Positions 1 through 8,468 of a stretch of 64,000 bases of DNA are shown here, piece after piece. Location of the stretch: NCBI RefSeq assembly GCF_009755605.1, contig NZ_WPNZ01000003.1, positions 248,001 through 312,000 on the forward strand. The letters run 5' to 3'. The notes beneath the pieces are model-generated. The model was not told the DNA's origin. It ran no database searches and saw only the letters and a list, made by a program, of their open reading frames with translations. The first letter of the stretch is position 1; each line of letters begins with the position of its first letter. A program made the translations under genes and the position numbers. The DNA comes from Streptomyces typhae (GTDB lineage: Bacteria; Actinomycetota; Actinomycetes; Streptomycetales; Streptomycetaceae).

Positions 1-126
1 CACTCGCTGACCAGCCCCGACCTGGGCATGGGCCCGTACCGCAACGCGTACATCATCCGCGAGATGGCGGACCGCGAGGTCTACCCGGTCGAGAAGTCCA
101 TCGCCTTCCAGGAGTTCGCCGTATGA
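1..126 (+). CDS. desB: Lysine N6-hydroxylase DesB, C-terminal 41 residues
   Basis: Open reading frame entering from the left edge and ending at TGA 124-126. The tail ([20 protein letters not shown]) is the C-terminus typical of lysine/ornithine N-monooxygenases. DesB is known to hydroxylate cadaverine (FAD, NADPH, O2) in desferrioxamine biosynthesis. The stop overlaps the start of the next gene (ATGA), so translation is coupled with desC. The identity rests mainly on the two following des genes; the rest of the protein lies outside the window. Confidence 0.85.
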   Translation, partial: HSLTSPDLGMGPYRNAYIIREMADREVYPVEKSIAFQEFAV

Positions 127-872
127 GCAGTCGGACGAGCAGCCGGTCGAGCAGTCGGTCGAGCGGCCCCGCCAGACGGGGCGGGGCCCGCGTCGGCACC
201 CTCTCCCTGCGCCCCCTCGACCCCTTCGAGGACGCCGAGCTCGTGCACTCCTGGGTCACCCACCCCAAGTCCGCCTTCTGGCTGTTCCAGGACGCGAAGC
301 TCCAGGACGTCGAGCGCGAGTACATGGGCATCGCCGCCAGCGCGCACCACGACGCGTACATCGGGCTGCACGACGGGGAGCCCGCGTTCCTCGTGGAGCG
401 CTACGACCCCCGCCACATCGAACTGGTCGGCCTGTACGAGCCGGAGCCCGGCGACGTCGGCATGCACTTCCTGGTCGCCCCCACCGACCGGCCCGTGCAC
501 GGCTTCACCCGGGCCGTCATCACCACGGTGATGGAGCACCTGTTCGCCGACCCGCGCACCCACCGCGTCGTCGTCGAGCCCGACGTCACCAACACCGCCG
601 TGCACCGGCTCAACGAGACCGTCGGCTTCGTGCCCGAGCGCGAGATCGACAAGCCGGAGAAGCGAGCGCTGCTCAGCTTCTGCACCCGGGAGCAGTTCGA
701 CGCGGCCGTCGTGCGCCGCGCCGTCGCCACCAGGCCCGCCCGAACCACCGCAGGACCCGCAGCATCCTCAGCACCCGCAGCACCCGCAGCACCCGCAGCA
801 CCCGCAGCACCCGCAGCACCCGCAGCACCCGCAGCACCCGCAGCACCCGGAGTATCTGGAGTACTGACATGA
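123..872 (+). CDS. desC: Desferrioxamine acyltransferase DesC
   Basis: 249-aa GNAT/IucB-type acyl-CoA transferase. The family acylates N-hydroxycadaverine with succinyl- or acetyl-CoA before assembly of desferrioxamine. The catalytic domain spans about residues 20-195; family motifs include HPKSAFW near the N-terminus and [18 protein letters not shown] in the CoA-binding part. Start and stop both overlap neighbours by 4 bp (ATGA), so desB-desC-desD is one coupled operon. The last 50 residues are unusual: a proline/alanine-rich tail with about nine Ala-Pro-Ala units encoded by a 9-bp tandem repeat. The short N-terminal Ser/Arg-rich stretch is probably also disordered. Confidence 0.92.
   Translation: MSSRTSSRSSSRSSGPARRGGARVGTLSLRPLDPFEDAELVHSWVTHPKSAFWLFQDAKLQDVEREYMGIAASAHHDAYIGLHDGEPAFLVERYDPRHIELVGLYEPEPGDVGMHFLVAPTDRPVHGFTRAVITTVMEHLFADPRTHRVVVEPDVTNTAVHRLNETVGFVPEREIDKPEKRALLSFCTREQFDAAVVRRAVATRPARTTAGPAASSAPAAPAAPAAPAAPAAPAAPAAPAAPGVSGVLT
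769..848 (+). repeat. 9-bp tandem repeat in the 3' end of desC
   Basis: About nine head-to-tail copies of a 9-bp unit (GCACCCGCA in phase) encoding Ala-Pro-Ala. The unit length is a multiple of three, so changes in copy number keep the frame. It lies after the acyltransferase domain and ends 24 bp before the desC stop. Confidence 0.9.
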
Positions 873-2653
873 CCCGCACGTCCCTGGCTCCGCCGGCCGG
901 CGCCGTCGACCACCTCACCCCGGAACGCTGGGCCGAGGCCACCCGCCTCCTCATCCGCAAGGCGCTCGCCGAGTTCGCGCACGAGCGGCTGCTCCGCCCC
1001 GAGGACCTCGGGTCGGGCCGCTACGTCGTACGCAGCGACGACGGGCAGGTCCGCTACCACTTCGCCGCGCGCCTGCACGCCCTCGACCACTGGCAGATCG
1101 ACGGCGCGTCCCTCACCCGGCACCGCGACGGCGTCGAACTGCCCCTGAACGCCCTGGAGTTCTTCACCGAGCTGCGCGGCGCCCTCGGGATCGGCGACAA
1201 GATCCTGCCGGTGTACCTGGAGGAGATCTCCTCCACCCTCTCCGGTACGTGCTTCAAGCTCGCCAAGCCGCACATCAGCGCCGCCGAGCTGGTCTCCGCC
1301 GGGTTCCAGGAGATCGAGACCGGCATGACCGAGGGCCACCCGTGCTTCGTCGCGAACAACGGGCGGCTCGGCTTCGGCGTGCACGAGTACCTCTCGTACG
1401 CCCCCGAGACCGCGAGCCCCGTCCGGCTCATGTGGCTCGCCGCCCGGCGCGACCGGGCCGCGTTCACCGCGGGCGAGGGCCTGGAGTACGAGTCGTTCCT
1501 CCGCGCCGAGCTGGGCGCGGAGACCCTCGCCCGCTTCGACACCGTGCTGCGCGCCCAGGACCTCGACCCGGCGGACTATCTGCTGATCCCCGTCCACCCC
1601 TGGCAGTGGTGGAACAAGCTGTCCGTCACCTTCGCCGCCGAGGTCGCCGACCGGCGCCTGGTGTGCCTCGGCGAGGGCGACGACGAATACCTCGCCCAGC
1701 AGTCCATCCGGACGTTCTTCAACACCTCCGACCCCGCCAGGCACTATGTGAAGACGGCCCTGTCCGTCGTCAACATGGGCTTCATGCGCGGGCTCTCCGC
1801 CGCGTACATGAAGGCGACCCCGGCCATCAACGACTGGCTCGCGGGCCTGGTCGCCGCCGACGGGGTGCTGAGGTCGACCGGGCTCGGCATCATCCGCGAG
1901 CGCGCCGCCGTCGGCTACCGGCACCTGGAGTACGAGGCCGCCACCGACCGCTACTCCCCCTACCGGAAGATGCTCGCCGCACTGTGGCGCGAGAGCCCGG
2001 TGCCCGCGCTCGGCGAGGGCGAGCAGCTCGCCACCATGGCGTCGCTGCTGCACACGGACCGCGACGGCGCGTCCTTCGCCGCCGCCCTCATCGAGCGCTC
2101 GGGCCTCGCGCCCACCGCGTGGCTGCGCCGCTATCTGCGGGCCTATCTGACGCCGCTGCTGCACAGCTTCTACGCGTACGACCTGGTGTTCATGCCGCAC
2201 GGCGAGAACGTGATCCTCGTCCTGAAGGACGGTGTCGTCCAGCGCGCCCTGTTCAAGGACATCGCCGAGGAGATCGCGGTGATGGACCCGACGGCGGTCC
2301 TGCCGCCCGAGGTGGAGCGCGTCCGCGTGGAGGTGCCCGAGGACCGGAAGCTGCTTTCGCTCTTCACCGACGTCTTCGACTGCTTCTTCCGCTTCCTGTC
2401 GGCGAACCTCGTCACCGAGGGGATCATCGAGGAGGACGCGTTCTGGCGCACGGTCGCCGAGTGCGTACGCGACTACCAGCACTCCATGCCGGAGCTGGCC
2501 GACAAGTTCCGCCAGTACGACATGTTCGCCCCGGAGTTCGCCCTGTCCTGCCTGAACCGGCTCCAGCTCCGCGACAACGAGCAGATGCTGGACCTCGCCG
2601 ACCCGGCGGGCGCCCTCCAGCTGATCGGGACGCTGAAGAACCCGATCGCCTAG
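869..2653 (+). CDS. desD: Desferrioxamine synthetase DesD (NIS synthetase)
   Basis: 594-aa IucA/IucC-family NRPS-independent siderophore synthetase. The family uses ATP to adenylate the succinyl group and joins N-hydroxy-N-succinylcadaverine units, then cyclises to desferrioxamine E. Visible motifs are HPWQWWNKL near residue 243, the phosphate-binding stretch SIRTFFNTSDPARHYVKTAL, and HGENV near residue 444, followed by the C-terminal FhuF-like segment. Length is usual for the family. ATG overlaps the desC stop (ATGA). A strong hairpin follows the stop and closes the operon. The expected iron (DmdR/IdeR) box would lie upstream of desA, outside the window. Confidence 0.95.
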   Translation: MTRTSLAPPAGAVDHLTPERWAEATRLLIRKALAEFAHERLLRPEDLGSGRYVVRSDDGQVRYHFAARLHALDHWQIDGASLTRHRDGVELPLNALEFFTELRGALGIGDKILPVYLEEISSTLSGTCFKLAKPHISAAELVSAGFQEIETGMTEGHPCFVANNGRLGFGVHEYLSYAPETASPVRLMWLAARRDRAAFTAGEGLEYESFLRAELGAETLARFDTVLRAQDLDPADYLLIPVHPWQWWNKLSVTFAAEVADRRLVCLGEGDDEYLAQQSIRTFFNTSDPARHYVKTALSVVNMGFMRGLSAAYMKATPAINDWLAGLVAADGVLRSTGLGIIRERAAVGYRHLEYEAATDRYSPYRKMLAALWRESPVPALGEGEQLATMASLLHTDRDGASFAAALIERSGLAPTAWLRRYLRAYLTPLLHSFYAYDLVFMPHGENVILVLKDGVVQRALFKDIAEEIAVMDPTAVLPPEVERVRVEVPEDRKLLSLFTDVFDCFFRFLSANLVTEGIIEEDAFWRTVAECVRDYQHSMPELADKFRQYDMFAPEFALSCLNRLQLRDNEQMLDLADPAGALQLIGTLKNPIA

Positions 2654-2664
2654 CCCCCATGACC

Positions 2665-2700
2665 GGCGGGGCTCCGGAGACGGTCCTCCGGAGCCCCGCC
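2665..2700. terminator. Bidirectional terminator between desD and the GH20 gene
   Basis: Perfect 15-bp stem (GGCGGGGCTCCGGAG and its complement) with a 6-nt loop, in the 86-bp gap between two convergent genes. There is no T-run on either side, as is usual for GC-rich actinobacterial terminators. Six imperfect 6-bp CGTACC-like repeats follow at 2703-2738. Confidence 0.8.
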
Positions 2701-2739
2701 CCCGTACCCGTATCCGTGTCCGTACTCGTACCCGTACGG

Positions 2740-4380
2740 CTAGCGGCGGGACGACGGCCACGGCACCTGCGGCGACCTGTAGTAGTCCATGCCGAGGGCG
2801 TCCCAGCGCGGTGCCTGCTCCGCGAGCCGGGTGCGGTACTTGCCCCAGTCGTGCGCGGCCGCGGGCGACCAGCCCAGCTCGGCGATGCCGGGCAGCCGCG
2901 GGAACGCCATGTAGTCGAGCTGCGCCGGCGTCGACAGGGTCTCCGTCCACAGCGGTGCCTCGACGCCGAGGATCGCGTCGGCGGGGGCGCCCTGGAGGTA
3001 CGTCCCCGGGTCCCAGTCGTAGGCCCGCTGCACCTCGACATAGCCCGCCCACGACAGGCCGAGCTTCGTGTCCTTGTCGTACTTGTGGTCCAGGTAGGAG
3101 CGGTCGGCCGGGGACAGGACCAGCCTGGTGCCGTTGCGCGCCGCGTTCACGACCCGGTCGCGCTCGGCCTGGCCGGTGCGGTCGTAGCCCCAGTACTGCG
3201 CGACTGCTCCCGGCACCGGGGTCGTCTCGGTCAGCTGGTGCCATGCCATGACGCCCTTGCCGTGCTTGGTGACGATCGGCTGCACCTTGTCCATGAACGT
3301 CACGAAGTCCTCGTGGCTGGTGGAGTGCGCCTCGTCGCCACCGATGTGCACCTGGCCGCCGGGCGTGAGCGCGGCCAGCTCCCGGACGACGTCGTCGACG
3401 AACTCGTACGTCACGTCCTTCGCCACGCACAGCGAGCTGAAGCCGACCTCGATGCCCGTGTACAGCGGCGGCGCGACGCCGTCGCAGTTCAGCTCCGCGT
3501 AGGAGGCGAGCGCCGCGTTGGTGTGGCTCGGCATGTCGATCTCGGGAATCACCTGGAGGCCGCGGGCGGCGGCGTGGGCGACGATGTCCCTGTACTGGTC
3601 CTTGGTGTAGTAGCCGCCGGGGCCGCCACCCACCTGCGTGGACCCGCCGTACGTGGCGAGCCGGGGCCAGGAGTCGATCGCGATCCGCCAGCCCTGGTCG
3701 TCGCTCAGATGCAGGTGCAGCTTGTTCATCTTGTACAGCGCCAGCTGGTCGATGTAGCGCTTGACGTGCTCGACGGGGAAGAAGTGCCGGGACACGTCCA
3801 GCATCGAACCGCGGTAGGCGTAGCGCGGCTTGTCCTTGATGGTGCCGCCGGCGATCCGCCACGGTCCGCGCTGCGGCGTCCTCCTCTCCACGGCCGCGGG
3901 CAGCTGCTGGCGCACCGTCTGCACGCCGTGGAACAGGCCGGTGGCCGTCCAGGAGGTGATGGTGAGGGAGCCGCGCGCGGAGATGACGCGGTAGCCCTCG
4001 TCGCCGAGCGCCTTGTTCGCGGGCTCGGCGCTGATGCGCAGCCGGATGCCGTCGCCGCCGTCGCCGCCCTCGCGGTCGGTGACCGGGAGGCGGTAGCCCG
4101 TCGAGGGGCGCAGGATGCCCGCGAGGTACTCGCCGACGCGGCGCTCCTCGGCGTTGCCGCTGCCGACGCGGATACGGGTCTTCGCGGTGATCTCGAAGCC
4201 GGGCCCGCCGGGGTCGACGGCCAGGGGCGCGGGCACGATCCGGCCGAGCGGTACGGGCGCGGCCCGGTCGGCGGCGGCGCCGGACGCGGATCGGGGGGCG
4301 GTCGCCGATGACGACGTACCGGCGGCGGCGAGCAGCAGGAGTGAACCGAGGACACAGGCCGTTCCGTGGTGCTGTCTCAC
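2740..4380 (-). CDS. Secreted beta-N-acetylhexosaminidase (GH20)
   Basis: 546 aa. GH20 enzymes release terminal GlcNAc/GalNAc from chito-oligosaccharides using the substrate acetamido group and a catalytic Asp-Glu pair. That pair is seen in HIGGDEAH around residue 348; the N-terminal GH20b domain and TIM barrel follow in normal order, with FYPVEHVKRYIDQLALYKMN and DDQGWRI in the barrel. The GTG at 4380 is chosen because GAAGGGA sits 8 bases upstream and the following residues (VRQHHGT...LLLLAAAG) form a signal peptide; an ATG at 4434 has no such site. A DasR-like box lies upstream, fitting GlcNAc control. Secreted. Confidence 0.93.
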   Translation of the reverse strand: MRQHHGTACVLGSLLLLAAAGTSSSATAPRSASGAAADRAAPVPLGRIVPAPLAVDPGGPGFEITAKTRIRVGSGNAEERRVGEYLAGILRPSTGYRLPVTDREGGDGGDGIRLRISAEPANKALGDEGYRVISARGSLTITSWTATGLFHGVQTVRQQLPAAVERRTPQRGPWRIAGGTIKDKPRYAYRGSMLDVSRHFFPVEHVKRYIDQLALYKMNKLHLHLSDDQGWRIAIDSWPRLATYGGSTQVGGGPGGYYTKDQYRDIVAHAAARGLQVIPEIDMPSHTNAALASYAELNCDGVAPPLYTGIEVGFSSLCVAKDVTYEFVDDVVRELAALTPGGQVHIGGDEAHSTSHEDFVTFMDKVQPIVTKHGKGVMAWHQLTETTPVPGAVAQYWGYDRTGQAERDRVVNAARNGTRLVLSPADRSYLDHKYDKDTKLGLSWAGYVEVQRAYDWDPGTYLQGAPADAILGVEAPLWTETLSTPAQLDYMAFPRLPGIAELGWSPAAAHDWGKYRTRLAEQAPRWDALGMDYYRSPQVPWPSSRR

Positions 4381-4461
4381 AAGCGGGTCCCTTCGCCGGG
4401 CAACGCGGATGTGACGCGGACGAACCGTCACCATGCGTACCGCGCACCCCAGACCGGGTCA

Positions 4462-4473
4462 AGGTGCAGACCA
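4462..4473. promoter_or_regulatory. Possible DasR-responsive element (dre-like)
   Basis: AGGTGCAGACCA matches 9 of 12 positions of the dre core TGGTCTAGACCA. It lies 82 bp upstream of the GH20 start and 32 bp upstream of the oppositely oriented DUF4429 gene. DasR is the known GlcNAc-responsive repressor of chitin and aminosugar genes in Streptomyces. The match is imperfect, so this is only a candidate. Confidence 0.4.
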
Positions 4474-4504
4474 ACCGGCCGAGCGGCGGTGCGAGAATCC
4501 CTCC

Positions 4505-5395
4505 ATGGCGGAAATCATCCAGCGCGACGGGACCTGGACCTTCGACGGAGAGACGCTGCGGCTCGTGCCGGGCCACGACAAGAACGTCTCCCTGCTGCGC
4601 AAGACCCTCGGTGAACTCACCCTGCCGCTCGCGGCGTTGACCGGCATCGCCTTCGAGCAGGGCAAGAAGACCGGGCGGCTGCGGCTGCGCCTCCGCGACG
4701 GCGCCGACCCCCTGCTGCAAGCGACGGGCGGCAAGCTCGCGGACTCCTCCGACCCGTACCAGCTCACCGTGGAGGCCGACCGCCACGGCGTCGCGGAGTA
4801 CATGGTCGACGAGGTCCGCAACGCGCTGCATCTGGAGCAGGTGCCCGCCGAGGGCTCCGACAGCTATCTGCTGCCGGGCCCGCCCGTGCCGCTTCAGGTC
4901 GCCGCCGGTGACGCCACGGTGAGCTTCGACGGTGAGCGCGTCCGCCTGGAGTGGAACTGGAAGACGGAGGAGGCCAAGGCCGCCGCGGGCACCCGCACCA
5001 TCGCCCTGGCCGATGTCGCCGCGGTGGAGTGGCAGCCGGCCATAGGCCTGGAGAACGGCTATCTGCGCTTCTCGGTGCGCAACTCCCCCACCAAGGCCCC
5101 GCCGAAGTACGACCCGAACTCCGTGGAGCTGTGGGGCTTCAAGAAGGACCCGCTGATGGCGCTCGTCGCGGCGGCCGTGCAGGCCCGGCTCCCGCACCCG
5201 GCCGCGAAGGCGCTGCCCGCGCCGGGCGGCGCACCGGCGGAGATCTCCGGGGCGGCGCCGCCCGCCGCCGCGGCCGAGGACGACCACGACGCGCTCCTGC
5301 GGCGCCTTCGCGAACTCGGCGAGCTGCACCAGAGCGGCGTCCTGACCGACGAGGAGTTCACCGTGGCCAAGCAGGCGGTGCTCAAGCGGATGTGA
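4505..5395 (+). CDS. DUF4429 protein with C-terminal SHOCT motif
   Basis: 296 aa. Two copies of a DUF4429 PH-like domain are visible: residues about 4-105 (begins QRDGTWTFDGETLRLVPG) and about 135-240 (GDATVSFDGERVRLEW). An Ala/Pro linker follows, then a C-terminal SHOCT helix pair (LRRLRELGELHQSGVLTDEEF), a short oligomerisation or membrane-association module. There is no signal peptide or membrane segment, so it is probably cytoplasmic. Function is unknown in the family. It is divergent from the GH20 gene with 124 bp between them. The ATG at 4505 has only a weak ribosome binding site. Confidence 0.85.
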   Translation: MAEIIQRDGTWTFDGETLRLVPGHDKNVSLLRKTLGELTLPLAALTGIAFEQGKKTGRLRLRLRDGADPLLQATGGKLADSSDPYQLTVEADRHGVAEYMVDEVRNALHLEQVPAEGSDSYLLPGPPVPLQVAAGDATVSFDGERVRLEWNWKTEEAKAAAGTRTIALADVAAVEWQPAIGLENGYLRFSVRNSPTKAPPKYDPNSVELWGFKKDPLMALVAAAVQARLPHPAAKALPAPGGAPAEISGAAPPAAAAEDDHDALLRRLRELGELHQSGVLTDEEFTVAKQAVLKRM

Positions 5396-5473
5396 GCCAC
5401 CGCATCTCCTGTCGATGCGAGCCGCCGCGCCTCCAGTCGACGTGAGCCACCGCACCTCCAGTCGATGCGAGCC
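5393..5473 (+). repeat. Three imperfect 25-bp tandem repeats
   Basis: The motif GAGCCACCGCACCTCCAGTCGA recurs three times in slightly diverged form starting at the DUF4429 stop codon, followed by a fourth partial copy that runs into the palindrome at 5474. No coding role is seen. Confidence 0.7.
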
Positions 5474-5497
5474 ATCCTGCCCGATATCGGGCAGGAT
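5474..5497. promoter_or_regulatory. 24-bp perfect palindrome upstream of a small gene and glmS
   Basis: Half-site ATCCTGCCCGAT followed directly by its exact reverse complement. It could be the terminator of the DUF4429 gene or a dimer operator for the small gene starting 38 bp downstream. The zero-spacer symmetry and modest GC content compared with its surroundings make an operator plausible; sequence alone cannot decide. Confidence 0.55.
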
Positions 5498-5534
5498 TCT
5501 TGCGTAAGCCCCTTCGGTGTTCCAGGATCAACGG

Positions 5535-5792
5535 GTGCACGAGGACCTTGTCGATCATCTGACCCGCTCCACCCCGCTCCAGCGGGGTGAGGCGCTACGG
5601 GTGATCCAGGACGTCCTCGCCTACTTCGACGAGACCGCCGAGAGCTATGTCCGCCGCCGCCACCGCGAACTCCAGGGTCAGGGCCTGGTGAACGCGGAGA
5701 TCTTCGAGCGGATCGCTGCGGACCTGCGGTATCGCGCCGTGGCGCCGCCCGAGCTCACGCTCAGACAGCTGCGGCGCATCGTCTACGGCTAG
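5535..5792 (+). CDS. Small conserved-looking protein of unknown function upstream of glmS
   Basis: 85 aa starting VHEDLVDHLTRSTPLQRGEA. I do not recognise the family. It is predicted all-helical, charged and soluble, with no signal peptide or cysteine. GTG 5535 is preferred to GTG 5517 because CAGGAT lies 6 bases before it. It ends 30 bp before glmS, in the same direction and with no terminator between, so the two are probably cotranscribed. Codon use is ordinary for the window (strong GC at third positions), which supports a real gene. Confidence 0.75.
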   Translation: MHEDLVDHLTRSTPLQRGEALRVIQDVLAYFDETAESYVRRRHRELQGQGLVNAEIFERIAADLRYRAVAPPELTLRQLRRIVYG

Positions 5793-5822
5793 ACCCATCC
5801 ACACCTCACCCAAGGGACCCTT

Positions 5823-7640
5823 ATGTGCGGAATTGTCGGATACATCGGCAAGCGTGACGTCGCCCCGCTGCTCCTGGAGGGCCTCCAGCGCCTGGAGTAC
5901 CGCGGCTACGACTCCGCGGGCGTCGTGATCACCGGTCCGAAGGCCACCGGCCTGAAGATGGTCAAGGCCAAGGGCCGCGTCCGCGACCTGGAGGCCCGCG
6001 TCCCCAAGCGCTTCGCCGGCACCACCGGCATCGCCCACACCCGCTGGGCCACCCACGGCGCCCCGTCCGACGAGAACGCCCACCCGCACCTGGACGCGGA
6101 GAACAAGGTCGCCGTCGTCCACAACGGCATCATCGACAACGCCGCCGAGCTGCGCGCCAAGCTGATCGCCGACGGCGTCACGTTCCTCTCCGAGACCGAC
6201 ACCGAGGTCCTCACCCACCTCGTCGCCCGCTCCACTGCCGAGAAGCTGGAGGACCGGGTCCGCGAGGCGCTGCGGCACATCGAGGGCACGTACGGCATCG
6301 CCGTCCTGCACGCCGACTTCAACGACCGCATCGTGGTGGCCCGCAACGGCTCGCCCGTCGTCCTCGGCATCGGCGAGAAGGAGATGTTCGTCGCCTCCGA
6401 CGTCGCCGCGCTCGTCTCGCACACCCGCCAGGTCGTCACCCTCGACGACGGCGAGATGGCCACCATCAAGGCCGACGACTACCGCACGTACACCACCGAG
6501 GGCTCGCGCACCTCGGCCGAGCCGACCACCGTGGAGTGGGAGGCCGAGTCGTACGACATGGGCGGCCACGACACGTACATGCACAAGGAGATCTTCGAGC
6601 AGGCCGACGCCGTGGACCGCGTCCTGCGCGGCCGCATCGACGACCGCTTCTCCACCGTGCACCTCGGCGGCCTGAACCTGGACGCGCACGACGCCCGCAA
6701 GGTGCGCCGCGTCAAGATCCTCGGCTGCGGCACCTCGTACCACGCGGGCATGATCGGCGCCCAGATGATCGAGGAGCTGGCCCGCATCCCCGCCGACGCC
6801 GAGCCCGCGTCCGAGTTCCGCTACCGCAACGCGGTCGTCGACCCCGACACCCTGTACGTGGCCGTCTCCCAGTCCGGCGAGACCTACGACGTGCTCGCCG
6901 CCGTGCAGGAGCTCAAGCGCAAGGGCGCCCGGGTCTTCGGCATCGTCAACGTCGTCGGCTCCGCGATCGCCCGCGAGGCCGACGCGGGCGTGTACGTGCA
7001 CGCGGGCCCGGAGGTCTGCGTCGTCTCCACCAAGTGCTTCACCAACACCACCGTCGCCTTCGCGCTGCTCGCCCTGCACCTGGGCCGCATCCGTGACCTG
7101 TCGGTCTCCGACGGCAAGCGGATCATCGCGGGGCTGCGGCGACTGCCCGCGCAGATCGAGCAGATGCTGGAGCGCGAGGACGAGATCAAGAAGCTGGCGC
7201 AGGAGTTCGCCGAGGCCAAGTCGATGCTGTTCATCGGCCGAGTGCGCGGCTATCCGGTGGCCCGCGAGGCCTCCCTGAAGCTCAAGGAGGTCTCCTACAT
7301 CCATGCCGAGGCCTACCCCGCGTCCGAGCTGAAGCACGGTCCGCTCGCCCTGATCGAACCGGCGCTGCCCACCGTCGCGATCGTCCCCGACGACGACCTC
7401 CTGGAGAAGAACCGCGCGGCCCTGGAGGAGATCAAGGCCCGCAGCGGCCGCATCCTCGCGGTCGCCCACCGGGAGCAGGAGAAGGCCGACCACACGATCG
7501 TCGTCCCGAAGAACGAGGACGAGCTCGACCCGATCCTGATGGGCATTCCGCTGCAACTGCTCGCCTACCACACGGCCCTGGCCCTCGGCCGGGACATCGA
7601 CAAGCCTCGCAACCTGGCGAAGTCGGTCACCGTGGAGTAG
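5823..7640 (+). CDS. glmS: Glutamine--fructose-6-phosphate aminotransferase
   Basis: 605 aa, full length. GlmS converts fructose-6-phosphate and glutamine to glucosamine-6-phosphate, the entry to UDP-GlcNAc and the cell wall. The N-terminal glutaminase domain begins MCGIVGYIG with the nucleophile Cys2 after Met removal; HTRWATHG and HNGIIDN are present. Two SIS sugar-isomerase domains follow (GCGTSYHAG near residue 300; the second includes GRVRGYPVAREASLKLKE), and the C-terminus is LAKSVTVE as usual. AAGGGA precedes the ATG. Streptomycetes commonly carry two glmS genes; position after desD suggests this is the paralog called glmS2, which is inference. Confidence 0.96.
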   Translation: MCGIVGYIGKRDVAPLLLEGLQRLEYRGYDSAGVVITGPKATGLKMVKAKGRVRDLEARVPKRFAGTTGIAHTRWATHGAPSDENAHPHLDAENKVAVVHNGIIDNAAELRAKLIADGVTFLSETDTEVLTHLVARSTAEKLEDRVREALRHIEGTYGIAVLHADFNDRIVVARNGSPVVLGIGEKEMFVASDVAALVSHTRQVVTLDDGEMATIKADDYRTYTTEGSRTSAEPTTVEWEAESYDMGGHDTYMHKEIFEQADAVDRVLRGRIDDRFSTVHLGGLNLDAHDARKVRRVKILGCGTSYHAGMIGAQMIEELARIPADAEPASEFRYRNAVVDPDTLYVAVSQSGETYDVLAAVQELKRKGARVFGIVNVVGSAIAREADAGVYVHAGPEVCVVSTKCFTNTTVAFALLALHLGRIRDLSVSDGKRIIAGLRRLPAQIEQMLEREDEIKKLAQEFAEAKSMLFIGRVRGYPVAREASLKLKEVSYIHAEAYPASELKHGPLALIEPALPTVAIVPDDDLLEKNRAALEEIKARSGRILAVAHREQEKADHTIVVPKNEDELDPILMGIPLQLLAYHTALALGRDIDKPRNLAKSVTVE

Positions 7641-7698
7641 CCGGTCACGCCTGCGTAGCCGGCGTCCACACGGCTGACCGCATGCCGTACCGCCCACG

Positions 7699-7740
7699 AG
7701 TGATCCCCTGTACGTGCCACCAGGCGTACAGGGGATCACT
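7699..7740 (+). terminator. glmS terminator
   Basis: Perfect 16-bp stem (AGTGATCCCCTGTACG and complement) with a 10-nt loop, 58 bp after the glmS stop. The stem is long and fully paired. It separates glmS from the convergent universal stress protein gene and may serve both strands. The remaining bases up to 7943 show no gene. Confidence 0.85.
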
Positions 7741-7943
7741 CTTCGAGGGACCGGGGTCGCCCATTACCTCGGCCCGCGCTCACTCAGCCGGAAGCCGTCA
7801 CTCACCGGCGCACGATACGTACCCTTCACAAGGGCACAACCCACCTCTACGCGCGAGTAGATTTATGCGTCGGCGCACCGGCGGCACATCGTGGAACCCC
7901 TGTCCCACCTGGCACGGGCGGAGCCGGAAAAGCCCGGACGGGG

Positions 7944-8468
7944 TCAGGGAATGACGACGACGGGTCGTTGCGCACGGCGCGCGAGCCGTCCCGCGACGGA
8001 GCCGAAGATGCGCCCCACGATGCCGTGGGTCGAGCCGACGACGATGGCGTCCGCGGAGTACTCGCGGCCGACCTCCTCCAGCTCGTGGCAGATGTCGCCG
8101 CCGCGCTCGACCAGGATCCAGGGGACCTCCGCGAGATACTCCGCGCAGGCAAGCTCCAGACCGAGGACCTCGGTGCGGTGGTCCGGGACGTCGACGAAGA
8201 CCGGGGGCTCGCAGCCCGCCCAGACGGTGGTGGGCAACCGGTTGGCGACGTGCACGATGATCAGGCCGGAGCCCGAGCGATGGGCCATGCCGATCGCGTA
8301 GGCGAGCGCCCGTTCACTGGACGTCGAGCCGTCGAAGCCGACGACGACACCGTGCCGGAAGGCCGGATCGCAGGAATGACGTGGTTCTTCCGCCGCTCGG
8401 GGGGTCGCGCTCGGATCGGCGACCTGCCGTTTGCGGTCCGCGGGTTCGGAGAATTCGTGACCGGCCAT
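7944..8468 (-). CDS. Universal stress protein (UspA family)
   Basis: 174 aa with one Usp domain. The domain starts HGVVVGFDGSTSSERAL near residue 40 and ends with the ATP-binding signature GSTHGIVGRIFGSVAGRL followed by RPVVVIP, matching the G-2x-G-9x-G(S/T) pattern of nucleotide-binding Usps. The role is stress or dormancy signalling in the cytoplasm. The ATG at 8468 is chosen for domain length; the frame is open up to 8660 but that extension is Pro/His-rich. No strong ribosome binding site is visible, so the start is uncertain. Confidence 0.85.
   Translation of the reverse strand: MAGHEFSEPADRKRQVADPSATPRAAEEPRHSCDPAFRHGVVVGFDGSTSSERALAYAIGMAHRSGSGLIIVHVANRLPTTVWAGCEPPVFVDVPDHRTEVLGLELACAEYLAEVPWILVERGGDICHELEEVGREYSADAIVVGSTHGIVGRIFGSVAGRLARRAQRPVVVIP

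Noticed and set aside
401..5455. Very long minus-strand open frame across desC, desD, GH20 and DUF4429
   Set aside because: Shadow frame produced by high third-position GC; it crosses genes on both strands with strong motifs and has no domain of its own.
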